From assembly GCA_963922205.1 (NCBI GenBank), contig CAWUHX010000015.1, positions 1,550,001 to 1,614,000 of the forward strand: DNA of 64,000 bases. Direction: 5' to 3'. Position numbers and translations under genes: made by a program. Source of the DNA: Romanomermis culicivorax. Taxonomy: Eukaryota > Nematoda > Enoplea > Mermithida > Mermithidae. The notes below the pieces were generated by a model. That model was not told the DNA's origin, ran no database searches, and saw nothing but the letters and a program-made list of their open reading frames with translations. The stretch's first letter is position 1; the number at the start of each line of letters is the position of its first letter. Below, piece by piece: positions 36,701-45,800 of this stretch.

Positions 36701-37989
36701 GTTCCTAAAGTAGTCTGAGGGCCGTTAGTTATGGCGGGTAATTTTGAGTAAAATGCGGGGTCATCAATGTCCATGAGGGGTTGGGGTTGCCTGTACTCAA
36801 TGCAATTTTGAATATTACGACTCTGCTGATTTGGACAATACCTGCTTGTATGACCTCTCTGCTTGCATATAAAACATTGAAAATTGGAGTAGGGTTTTGA
36901 AGGGCAGTTATCTGATCTATGTCCTGTTTGGGAGCAGTGGATGCATGGGCTTTTACAATCACGTGTACTGTGATTATTACGGAAACAGATTTCACATGAT
37001 TTTCGGGTGCCTACTGATTTACAGTTACGAGCTACGTGTCCGATTTGTCCACACTGGAAGCATGTGGGTTGCCTGGGGGTGGTATTGTTCCTGTAAGCAT
37101 TATTCCTGCTGAAAGTGTTGTTACTGAAATTGTTGTAGCTACTCTGTTGTGGGGGTTGAGGTTTTTGTTTGATCTGCAACTGTAAATCTTTTACTTGTTG
37201 TTCTAACTGATGCAAAAGATCCTGTTGGTCTGTATTTTTGGTTAGGGAAAAGATGGGTTCGGGTTTTGGGGGTATGAAGGGAAGGACATTAGATTTTAAC
37301 TCATTTCTAAGGATTTGTTGTTCAATGTAAGCTGCTTCGTCTGACATTTCTTTTAGAGTTGCGAACCTTCTATACTTAATTGCTTCCCTGATTTCGTTTT
37401 GCATGCCTTCTACAAAGAGGGGTTTTATGATCATTTCTCGTGCGTCTGTGTTAAAGTTAGGGTAGGCGAGGGTTGCGAGATGTTCTAGATCAAATAAGAA
37501 TTCCGTTACTGTTTCTGATCGCTTTTGTTTTCTTTCGCGTAAGAATTGTTGATGTAGCTCATTATCTCTATTGTTTGGGAAAAATGCCTGTAATGCGACT
37601 TTATACTGCTCGTATGTGTGGGGAGGGTTTTCGGAATTTGCTAAACTTTTGAATTTTGCTAACGCGGCTCCTCCTAAATGAATTTCTAAACATGCCAACT
37701 TTAACTGTACGTCTGTATCTTTCATGCCTTGGAGTGCCATGAATTGTTCTAATCTTTTGTTCCATTCACCAAAATGTTGGGTCACGCCGCCCGTGAATAC
37801 TGTAGGTTTCGCGTAGAAATTGTTTGCCATGTTATTACGAATGTTTGCTGTTCTTAGATCGTCTATTAGGGTAGGGTTTACTGTATTCTGATTCAATTGT
37901 GTGCGTAGGGTACGAAAATGTTCTGAAAATAAATCGTTTATCTGTTCTCTAACGATTTCTCCTAAATGATCTTGCGTTTGGTGGGTCAT
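30760..37989 (-). CDS. Gag-(envelope-like)-Pol polyprotein of the LTR element
   Basis: The first in-frame ATG after the LTR is at 37989; the open frame reaching into the LTR has no ATG. About 2409 residues. In order: retrotransposon-type gag; four CCHC zinc knuckles (about 36840-37065); a hydrophobic leader (near 36180-36240); a Cys-rich ectodomain; a membrane helix (IIINLAVITVVIAGVFY, near 34545-34600); an aspartic protease with DTG (near 34200); RT with YLDD (32923-32934); RNase H (LQTDAS, TELET, TDH); integrase with an HHCC finger and D, D, E residues (VDCMG, CDRGTDF, NGEVER). No stop or frameshift breaks the frame, so the element could be competent. Fusing a membrane glycoprotein inside one ORF implies cleavage, splicing or re-initiation to free it. 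The viral origin of the glycoprotein is not resolved. Confidence 0.93.
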   Translation of the reverse strand: MTHQTQDHLGEIVREQINDLFSEHFRTLRTQLNQNTVNPTLIDDLRTANIRNNMANNFYAKPTVFTGGVTQHFGEWNKRLEQFMALQGMKDTDVQLKLACLEIHLGGAALAKFKSLANSENPPHTYEQYKVALQAFFPNNRDNELHQQFLRERKQKRSETVTEFLFDLEHLATLAYPNFNTDAREMIIKPLFVEGMQNEIREAIKYRRFATLKEMSDEAAYIEQQILRNELKSNVLPFIPPKPEPIFSLTKNTDQQDLLHQLEQQVKDLQLQIKQKPQPPQQSSYNNFSNNTFSRNNAYRNNTTPRQPTCFQCGQIGHVARNCKSVGTRKSCEICFRNNHSTRDCKSPCIHCSQTGHRSDNCPSKPYSNFQCFICKQRGHTSRYCPNQQSRNIQNCIEYRQPQPLMDIDDPAFYSKLPAITNGPQTTLGTIMPNTHRRSDEYVLDLDVPDWCAMSPPPMPEAEKIEKSPPTIPVGYKIPRKQDTTPPTAPETPSKTGRNLLSLLHGLTPEPYHIRPRQTLLPTPASKQVQTPPHNSTSKVLQTVQISNRPPPQPKIAKRQHQKPPRQIEQNENIQYPAASTKPLHWPLYCIFLCIIIPTSCSAQFQMCGTSLSGHSVSIPKLVSCMPPSTVDKPVQTFGKIYIPSTKPHITDAYKCSVRKCKICTNTGFFGSKGIVFDQTEMQNLTPHVCKAVVIDKEHNGQKLYETQPGFWSTNNSLSVEYTWCCTDHCTSVTNVIIEIGQIASWNGKSMTGTLGDLGSCKPTSGHCVTADGSIIWNETAFENLCPFEYKNTHPIKLTQTHMIIEELQGAFSVKNTVFSNPNCPEIQDSILTEQGIIVQLDKSTPHRNAFLTPKTNETHTTLYDFDDFEPINAKLNYLADKIQEFEIQNFKNVWSELCRQAQRHLDLVWQILRLDATLGARAFLQRTDIIAEFTGEALTVWPCKQVNASKVFYNHKINQTCYKLLPILVGTELMFSNPGGNDLTPFSQTVDCHHMHVALYKQNNTWVSETGSPHVTNLPLEIVWNQNFSLFHFNTPAIFHDQLATISTNLLFLKQYIYKTHTLENIVKKLVNYTAQMSLNSDTVYTMISGTGQALGNTLSGAGQGIEHVITGTTQSLTDGLNNLLKGPLQIIINLAVITVVIAGVFYSSLVLRKYFPSPKHHATNEHAYEIPSNNRHLHEAIPPSFGYALLELANRRGAQTQQKYVLVDIDTPRTPAIQLINQIQQSASNKPPQNVPEKHTPHIPITLNGKLITKGLIDTGAVYSLIDSRIAQILQLDMKPPLVQAKAANNLPIHFVGTTFVTVTAQTIQETIMVHVQKDCTADILLGKNFLSRFSEYTINNQKSQVKFGNVILPCDGLEYSPLSTRGGTYLDEKLELPPRTVTEFTVPLPKSYLQVKQLEFTPKSKQNPKVHFAASISENQNSRIRISVLNTQETAQILYPGTCIGTVSCYIAKQNAPTNLTPSTQNQPNRFDTFTWLKGNVNLTSSDLTETEKMQLLRALSKYPTLYAKSKMDVGRTTLVSHTIDTNGSQPVHRQLYRTSPKEKQIIQAEVEQLAKAGVISQSNSPWCTNTVLVPKKDGGHRLCIDFRGLNKVTKKDTYPLPRIDEILDTLHGMKYFTSLDQSNAYYSIPIAQADREKTAFNCSAGQYQFNYLPFGLTNAPATFQRLMDVILSGLQWNTCLVYLDDVLVFADSHAQMLERLDTILARFSQAGLKLNIQKCKFCQPQVQYLGHVISQQGISPDPHKVQAIYDIPTPKSSKEVKSFLGLPSYYRRFIPNCSQVSSPLTSLLKKNSEFSWGPEQQNAFTKLKELLIHAPILQHPDFTKPFILQTDASKLGIGAILSQLDSKGQDRPIAFGSRTLKPAERNYPITELETLAVVEFVKYFRPYLFQQHVIVHTDHTAVQAVLQKENPSPRIARWGLALSGIQLDIRPKKGTANRNADAVSRFPSQTAKQSFDIEQLETRPEISTINSVLEAEATEQEEQQKNFAELQRTDPTVKSILAKIAQKHPLTLIKFAVHQNILFRIIDKQAKLYIPKSQVQHLIASHHDSKFTGHFAARKTLHLLRQKYFWPQMSRDIKRYCKTCHPCQTQKALRHKVHANLVPIQPTGPFDRVGVDCMGPLPLTEDGNRFIVIFIDYFTKYVEAFPTPDITAATIAKLFVTKIVCRHGSPKIIHCDRGTDFVSDLFSRITSLCNTQKIHTTPYHPIANGEVERCNQTLATCIRMYINSNHTDWDTYLPYAVFSINIHKNDSTSYPPFELLHGRQANLPSDTALNFFPTSYMVDLDDYALRVKSHFTEALSTVQKSLQKAQAHYTRQYNKHAQNIHYKAGDLILYKNHSCKQGLTPKFLPRQNGPYTVTNFMYPNVTLKHPHKNITFTVHVNETTPFYPRKATIASTPTPPQPRKP
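34510..36240 (-). other. Envelope-like glycoprotein domain between gag and protease
   Basis: About 575 residues with a hydrophobic start (YCIFLCIIIPTSC), many cysteines including CC pairs (YTWCCTDHCTS), several N-x-S/T sites, amphipathic stretches before the end, and one strong C-terminal membrane helix followed by basic RKYF. This is the plan of a class I/III-type viral membrane glycoprotein with a single anchor. The Cys pattern reminded me of glycoproteins of invertebrate negative-strand RNA viruses, but no family could be fixed. Confidence 0.65.
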
Positions 37990-38210
37990 TCTTGGTTTAC
38001 GATGGGATTTCTGCTTAAATGCTTCAATTTTTGCTTCACGCTGTATTCGTTTAAATGTATCGCTTAATGCTTCGTTGGAGGGGGTTTCCAGTTTGCTTAA
38101 TACGAATACCGTCTTACTGTAGGAAATGATTACTACTGTATTATCTAATGCTTCTAAACGCCCGGATAAGAGTACACCTAACTGGGGGCAGGGAGTTCCA
38201 CTGGTTAACG

Positions 38211-38227
38211 TAACGGTACGGTCACCA
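38211..38227 (-). promoter_or_regulatory. Primer-binding site
   Basis: On the minus strand TGGTGACCGTACCGTTA starts five bases after the 5' LTR. TGG is complementary to a tRNA CCA end. The tRNA was not identified. Confidence 0.65.
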
Positions 38228-38232
38228 AAATA

Positions 38233-39136
38233 TGTAACGACCAGATTTGTGTGAGGTACTTTACTTCTAACCAATTGGTCGATACGGCCGGGACAAATAC
38301 GGGACGGGGGACGCGGGCGAACGGTTACAACACAACAACGGATAATCGACGGTCGCTTGAACGTCGACAATAAACGCGCTTCGAATAAAAACGGATGGGG
38401 GCCTCGGTTTAAGTGCTTTCGAATAGTCGGCCGCTTGCAAATATATAAAGACGGGGCGAGCGCGGAAAAAACACAAGAATAAGAATCAGAATCAGAATCC
38501 GAATCAATGATCAAAATCACACTTTGCTTCTTCTTTTATACGGCGATTCTGGCCACTCCCTGGACGCTGCGGGAGGTCGAGCTTCTGTCCATCTTCTTCC
38601 GCCAATCGTCGTTTCCGGCTACGCTTCTTATGCTTTCTTAGTTACACCTCTCTAACGCTTTTCTGGTACCGTATGCTTTCTGTGCTTCACTTGCTTTCTA
38701 CGGTGGGCTTGGCCACACCTCTGTGCTTCTGTGCATGCTTCCTGTATCGGTTTCTCTGTATACACACGTTTTGTGGGGCCGCCGCTACTGTTACGCTTGA
38801 GACTACTGTACGGCGGGGCTTCTACGCATTTTACTGTGTGCAGGTGTTGTTTACGATTTTTACGGGGGATTACGGTAGCTGTGGAATGTGTAGTTTAGTG
38901 TAGGTTCTAGGGGAACAGCTGCCGTTTGTGCAAATTAATTAGGGCATCTTAATTGGGCTACCGGGGTGTGAACGGATCAAAATAAAGTACTTCACGTAAT
39001 TTTGTAGGAATGTTTGGGTGTGAATCCCAGACATCCTTGAGACGATAAAATGTGAAAAATAAAATAATATCTAATAAATGTCTGTTACATACAGTATGCT
39101 ACATGTTTACAGTACTGCTTTAGCAGGTACGTTACA
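38233..39136 (-). repeat. 5' LTR of the gag-env-pol element
   Basis: 904 bp, TGTAACG...CGTTACA. A TATATAAAG-type box lies near 38440-38450 in either orientation, but the true start site cannot be fixed by reading. Confidence 0.97.
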
Positions 39137-39823
39137 ACTCGTAGTTAGTTTTATTTTAAAATGAAGATATATAAAATATTGATCGTCATGAGTACTACCC
39201 ATATGCCAAAAAAGATAGTGCAGAATCCCCCAACCAGAAGTACAGAACTCTCAAACAGGTGAAATTTCGTCCTTCCCTCCAGTCCTGTGACTCAGATTTT
39301 CTGAGCCATATGTCGTGTGGCTAATAACTTTAAGCTTTCAAATTTCTACAGTAACATCAACAATATTAGGGAAATAGTGTATATTCTCATTTTGATGCAG
39401 ACCGAGTGGCAACAGCATGATTTGCAAAATCCTAAGGCAAAGGTTTAATGCAATGCCCTCTACAATGCAGAGTGGTACCCCATATCACTGAAAATTTACC
39501 GATAGAATTCGGCCCCATGAACACCTACAAAATATCTAGATTTTGGGTCCAATAGTTTTCGATATTCCAGGAGGGAGGTGTCGTAGCCTGTTTTTCCAAA
39601 TTTGCAGAAACCCTATTGATTTTAAGGCCCGGGTTTGTATGAGGGGCACCCTACATCTTCGGTACAGTGCACTTCGTTGTAGGATCATAATTAATCTTTC
39701 TTAAATGATGGCACTCCCTCTTGCACGTATGCTTGTAAATGTTGTATCAAAAAACATGGATACCGCCTGTTTATAAAATAAAACTCTTCAACACGAATTT
39801 ATACATTTCAACAAAAATCAAAT
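39137..39823. repeat. Right arm of older inverted repeat and WDR3 downstream region
   Basis: 39465-39687 is the inverse of 29546-29790. The remainder is AT-rich DNA without genes. The 3' end of the WDR3 gene lies directly to the right. Confidence 0.6.
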
Positions 39824-42800
39824 TCAACTCAAAACGTAAGCCGCCTCTATGGCCTTTCTCTTCGCTTTCTTTTGTTTTAATTTTTGCTTCGCTTCGACGA
39901 ACAATTTAGCTTCTTTCTTCTCGGTCAAGTCCATTTTCAAGAAATTTAAGGCCGCCAAATTGAATCCCAGAATATCCTAGGAAAAAACATTGAGGAAAAA
40001 TTCAAAAACTTATGTAGAAAATTATCAAAACTTTACCCGAATTTCGTTGATTTTCGGTGAACAACAATTTTTCAACTTGTCTAAAATGACAGCCGCCTTT
40101 GAAGTTGTAAGAAGCGTGCCGTGGTGGACTCTAAAATATGAAAAAATGATTAGAAAGAGAGGAATAAATAATACATTGAAAATTTGATGTGTTGTATGCT
40201 AACGTCTAAACGTAAAATCACACGAATTCTAAACATTTGACATTTTTGCTACAGCTCGAACTCTGACTGCCAGCATTTTCACAATCATTAACATTTATAC
40301 GGTATATGTAATAAAAATTTGTAAAAAATATACTTATAAAACACGAAATTACAACTATTTTACCTCAACAAGAATAGAACGCACCGGCACGCCAATTCTA
40401 CCGTATTATTTTTTGATATACATTCGCAAAGATTTTCTAAAATATCCAAAACGTAGCCGAACGGAATCATCAATAAACTTTTCTCCAGCTCGCTAAAACA
40501 GAGAAATTGAACGTAAAAAAAATTTGCAGCAACTTAACCGATGTAGTGATAAAATTTGATTTTTACATAAAATCCCTCTAGTTCCTTTCATACATGCACA
40601 TAGGGGGGGGGGTAAACTCCCTTACCTAAGACCCTGGTCACCCCCCTTGGAACAAAAAATCCTAAAACACCGCCCTGAACTTTTTCCAAGACAGTATTTT
40701 TTCATGATTTTTGTGCATATTTTGTATGAAAAATAAGCTTGCAAGAACTTTTTTGTTTTTTGCTTGCCCACCACCCACTCCCTGGATAAAATGTCCAAGG
40801 ACCCCCCCTCTTGGAAAATTCTTGCCGTGTATGTCTGTTTTCTTTTTGCCCGGAACTACTCAAGAGTTTATTCTTGTTTGTTTTCTTACCTGGATCTAAC
40901 TCGCCGAACAACTTCCATCAAAAATGACGGCAAATCTTGACAACGATATGCTTTGATCAATGGATGAACTTGATGCTCAAATATGGACAGAGAAATAAGA
41001 AATAATGCAAAATGGCATAAAAGGAGAAATTATAATTATAACTTACGACTTCGTCCTTATCTTCCATCATTCGTTCTTTACGAATTATATCAACTGCTTC
41101 AATGATATCTTCGGCGCTTTTAACCGTTTCCAGCGTTTTCCTAGCAGCTAAACCTATTTCAGTGTTTGCGGCTTCTCCAGGAACCTAAGCAATTGGCAAT
41201 TTTTGAATAAGTTTGTTATTCAAGAATGAAAAATTGCTCACGATATCTTCTTGTTCTTCCAACGATTTTTCGTATTCGGCTTCTCTTTCCTAAGAACATA
41301 TATGTATAATCGCTTCAACTTTCGCCCATAGTCCAAACATTCTAAAATCACTAACCATTTCCTGCTCTTCTTGTAAAACTAAAATTTCGTCCGTTTTCTC
41401 CCACAATCGTATAGACTTATCGTGCGAGGCGGAAACTAAAAATTTACCGCTAAAGCTCATAGCCAACGACCAAATTTCGTTATGATGACCCTGAAATGTA
41501 ATAAAAACATTAATGAATACAGTATATTTGGAACAAGAAATAATTTTACAGATAAAACGATAATTTTTTCGAATTTATCCGCGTCCCATTGTTTGATTTT
41601 GCCATCTTTACCGGCGGAGAAGAACATATGCGTTTTGGGAATGAATTTTACACTCGTAACGCTGAAAATAGAAAATCTTTACTAGGAAAAATTATAAATC
41701 AAGACTTATGGTTCCAATATTTAGTTATTAGTGTCAAAAACAAATTATAAAAAGTTTGAGGATAGATTTATAGAGATCAACATGTCAGAACCAAGCAATG
41801 CGTTACAAACGGCATCCATTTATTTACATTTTTTTCATTATATTAAAACATATGATTTCCTTTCGGAAGAGCAACAAAAAAGAAATTCTACAACTATTTC
41901 GGTTATGCATTCAATCAATTCTTTTATGGAAGTTTATAAGAATACTTAAAAACCATATCGAATTCCATGCGGTAACTACAGTCTCCGATGCAAGGTAAAA
42001 CTTCCCACGTATACAAAAGTTATATTTGAAATTAAAATATATAGACACGAGGCAGGTATATATTTGGACGGAATTGTACGTGCGATTCGGCGTTTGAAGT
42101 GTTATTAGAACCTCCTAGTCAAGGGTCATCACTTTCACATACCATGGCAGTCGTTAACTCCCCCTAGAAGGACCTGACACGATATAGTAGCTGTTCTAAC
42201 CATGTGCGTAATTTCCAAAGAGGGAAGTGCCATAAGAATCCCCTCCCCCGTCGGCTATAAAAAATATACCCAAGACAGATACCTGTAATTGAGGAGGGAG
42301 GTTGGGGGGACTCTCCCCTCTACACGGTCGGACTTAGTACTAAAATTTTGGGACCCTCCTCTTCAACTCGACATATTTGAGCAAAAAATGGCATTTTTTG
42401 ATCTTTTTTGGCAAAATTTTCGACCTACTTTCGGCTATTTTGGCGGTCCCCTCTCCAGGATTTTAAGGAAAATGGGTACCCTTACCCTACCCTACAAATT
42501 TGGATTTTACCTTCCCTCAACTGACTCGAGGTAAAACTTGTATGCCCAGACCGCGAAGCTCCGTTACATATGCTTCAAACGCCCCTGATCATACCGAAAC
42601 ATAGAAAAATTTAGATTTTCAGAAAAACGATTGACAATTTTGATCGAAAAACTGTAAAGAATGTCAAATTTGTCGGTTTGTCACGCTATAAAGAGTCATT
42701 TCATTGGCTTTCTCAGGCTTGAACATGTATTTTCGAGATATTTTTAGACATTTCGAAACCAAGGTTTGCTTTCTTTTCAATCACTGGCCATCTCCAAAAA

Positions 42801-45800
42801 ATATAGCTGATCGCCTAGCGTTGGTTACATGTATGGGCAAACTGGTATGACAAAATCCCTGGTTTTAAAACTTGATGTTGTTATTTGAACCAAGACAATG
42901 GTTATCACTAAATAAATAAGATGTATGCCAACTTCTCTTGAAAGAGAAGATATGTGTAAAACATACAGTAGCCGTTTGTACCTGTCATCATGTGCAAATA
43001 ACGATTTGTGACAATCGCCAAAATCCATGCCCCAAATTTTCACATTTTTATCCGCCGAACCCGTTACAATCAATGTACTATCCGACGAAGTATCCAAACA
43101 CAACACCGGCAACGAGTGACCGTATAAGCACAAGAAAAACTGAAGAAAAAAAGACTGTGGATGATCTGGCAAGAAAAACTATATCCTTAATGAATTTTTT
43201 TCTTTCCTACGAACATAAATAAGTTAATACTATGTGCCTGAACAATCTAGTCAATTGTCAAATTTGCGCAGTGAACTTCAACATGTGCTACACTGTAAAC
43301 ACATTTCCTTCATATCTGCAACATTACTTGCGGTTCAAGAATCAGGAACTGTAAGTTTCGGTAGAAAGTATATGAATTACATCATTATGCCGAAAATACA
43401 GTACAAGTAATCGTGTTAGTCAAACGGCATCACATAGAATGTTGCAGTCACATTCATTTTGAATCAAATAAAAATAGAGTTTGCTATTTGTAATGCAATA
43501 TTCTGTTATCAGTATAACGTTAAGCGTAATTTGGAAAAAGTGCAACATTTTGTTGCTACTAATTTGAAACAATATAAATTTTTCACCAAATTTCATCCTA
43601 ACTGTCTTTGATGAGCTTTAAATCCTAAAGTTGTGGAATTTCTCACAGATTATATTGAGAATTGTGAGAGAAACTTTACGCATCAAAGGTGAAAATAGAA
43701 ATCAATATCCAGCAGTAATACAATCTCAAGGGTAGAACCGCATTCAACCAACGTCAGTAAGATATAGAAGCTAAAAAAAGTCATTGTAGGCCCATGCGCC
43801 GAAGATTTTGTTGTTCGAAATCCTGACAAGGAACGAATGATAGGACGCTTAAGGACCGCAATTTTCATGAAAAATACCGAGTCTGATCCTGAAATTTCAT
43901 GTTATTCGGAGCCAGTTCCGGGATTTCAGAAAATTATTCCAACGAAAAAATCTAATTAACCTTCAGCGTATCCACGAAATATATTTTAGCAGTATTGTCC
44001 AATAATCCGACCGCCAGATATTTTCCGTTTTCGGTAATTTTACAGCACAGTACTTCGTCGGACAATTGTAAAGTTTTGATGTGGGATAAGGACAACTTCC
44101 TCCTAAAAATCAAAAAATCGAAATTGAATAAGGAGCATGAAGAATCACGCCTTTTCCGACCTATTCCGACTATTCTTACTTCTCGCCGTCTGACACCAAT
44201 TCGAAATCCCAAAACTTGACACTTTTATCGGCGCTGCTCGTCGCCAATCCTTTCTTGAAAAATAGGCAGATTTCAATATGAGATGGAAAATTTTTATTTT
44301 TCGATTCTAACTTGATCAGGACTAAAACACAAAGACGAAATGGAACCATTATGAGCGTCAATCTCTTCGATGATTTGACTGCTACCGATGTCGTACAATG
44401 TCAACTTTCCGGCCTAAAAATTGCACATATTAGAAAAATAATGAAGGAATAAAAACGTAAACGGAAAAAGTTGGAAAACACACGAGGGAAGGCTTCCGCT
44501 GTAAATCCAAAAATCACATGCGTTGCGTTATAGTCTATTTGATAGCCCACAGTAAATGGAGCAATTTTACACAATCATTTGTCAACGTAGGCCTTCTTTA
44601 CATACAAATTTATATAAATGTGCAAAACAATAGAAAATTGGAATATACTAAGGAACAAAAGATTACAAACATGATGGAGCTAGCCAATATATAAAGAAGT
44701 TATTCAGATAATTCAAAGCTGTCAACCTTCAATCAAATTCACAATTGCTTATTTCATCAACTATTGGAGGCAGAAGATAAATTATATGAGCCCTATTGCA
44801 GTTTCCAGGATGCTCTATGAAATTCATATTCTACGATTACGTGTGCTACAACGGTTGCTAACTGTTCATTACAGTTATGCAGATAGGAGTGTTAACGCGG
44901 CCCACATGGGGAGATTACTAGTTTAACATTAATCAGACTGGGTAAAGTAGTAGACACATACATATTGCATTTAAGTCAACTAGCAAAATCACACTGACTC
45001 GGTATACAGAAAGAAAAATGGAAAACGCAATTTTTTGGCTGCCACAAACATCTTTTGACGACCTTTGGATATGATTGAAAACAAACCTGTATGGTTGGGC
45101 CAGGAGTTGTATCAGTCTTGTCAACTAAGCTGGAAATATGGAAATCAGCCAAAAAATGATATTTTTTTGTAAACTCAAACAGAAAATGACATTAGTGTTA
45201 CTAACCAAAACATTGTGTTTTAAACAACACAGCTTAATTTTACGGCTTTGAAAATGCAAATTTGTCTCTATTTTTAGAAATTTAGTTTCTAAAAAATGAT
45301 CAATTTCATGGAAATTGTTTTCGGAGAAGACATATTGAAACCTTATTGGCCGCCAGGCAATGACGGTCGCCGACCAAAAAAGCTCCGCACGTGCAATCGT
45401 CGTCGGCGTTTCCACACGGCATCGTTCGGACGCAGGACATGGAAGCGCGATTCCAAATTTTGACGGCGCCGCGAGCCCCGCTCATAATGGCCGTATTATC
45501 GTTCGAAAACGACAAGCAACCTTGAATGTTTCCATCCGTATGACCGTGTAAGGAGAGTAAATTTTTTCGACTAGTTTCTAGATCGACGGTCAACGATTTT
45601 TCGTAGTCCGTGTTAAAAACGCATTCTTCGACGCAATTATTTTGGAGAAGAATAAGAATCTAAAGCGAAATCAAAATGGAAATTCACACCAACATATGAT
45701 TCGCATTTTTGTTTTATTGCTACAGAACGCAAACATTTAAATTTCTATGTGCATATGAATTGCAAACACATGATGACTTCTGGCAATTTTTGAATGTTAC

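Larger units (their letters stand above)
29825..39136 (-). mobile_element. Complete LTR retroelement, order gag-env-like-PR-RT-RH-IN
   Basis: Two 904-bp LTRs (29825-30728 and 38233-39136) begin TGTAACG and end CGTTACA, a perfect 7-bp inverted repeat. A 4-bp target duplication ACTC flanks the element (29821-29824, 39137-39140). Only about three LTR mismatches were seen by eye, so the insertion is recent. Primer-binding site and polypurine tract are in place, and one uninterrupted frame of about 2409 codons fills the interior. Domain order and RT type place pol in the Ty3/gypsy group. The glycoprotein-like domain sits between gag and protease rather than after integrase, which is unusual. Confidence 0.95.

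Noticed and set aside
37990..38520. N-terminal extension of the polyprotein into the 5' LTR
   Set aside because: The open frame there starts with GTG and has no ATG; the sequence is LTR and the same frame exists in the 3' LTR.
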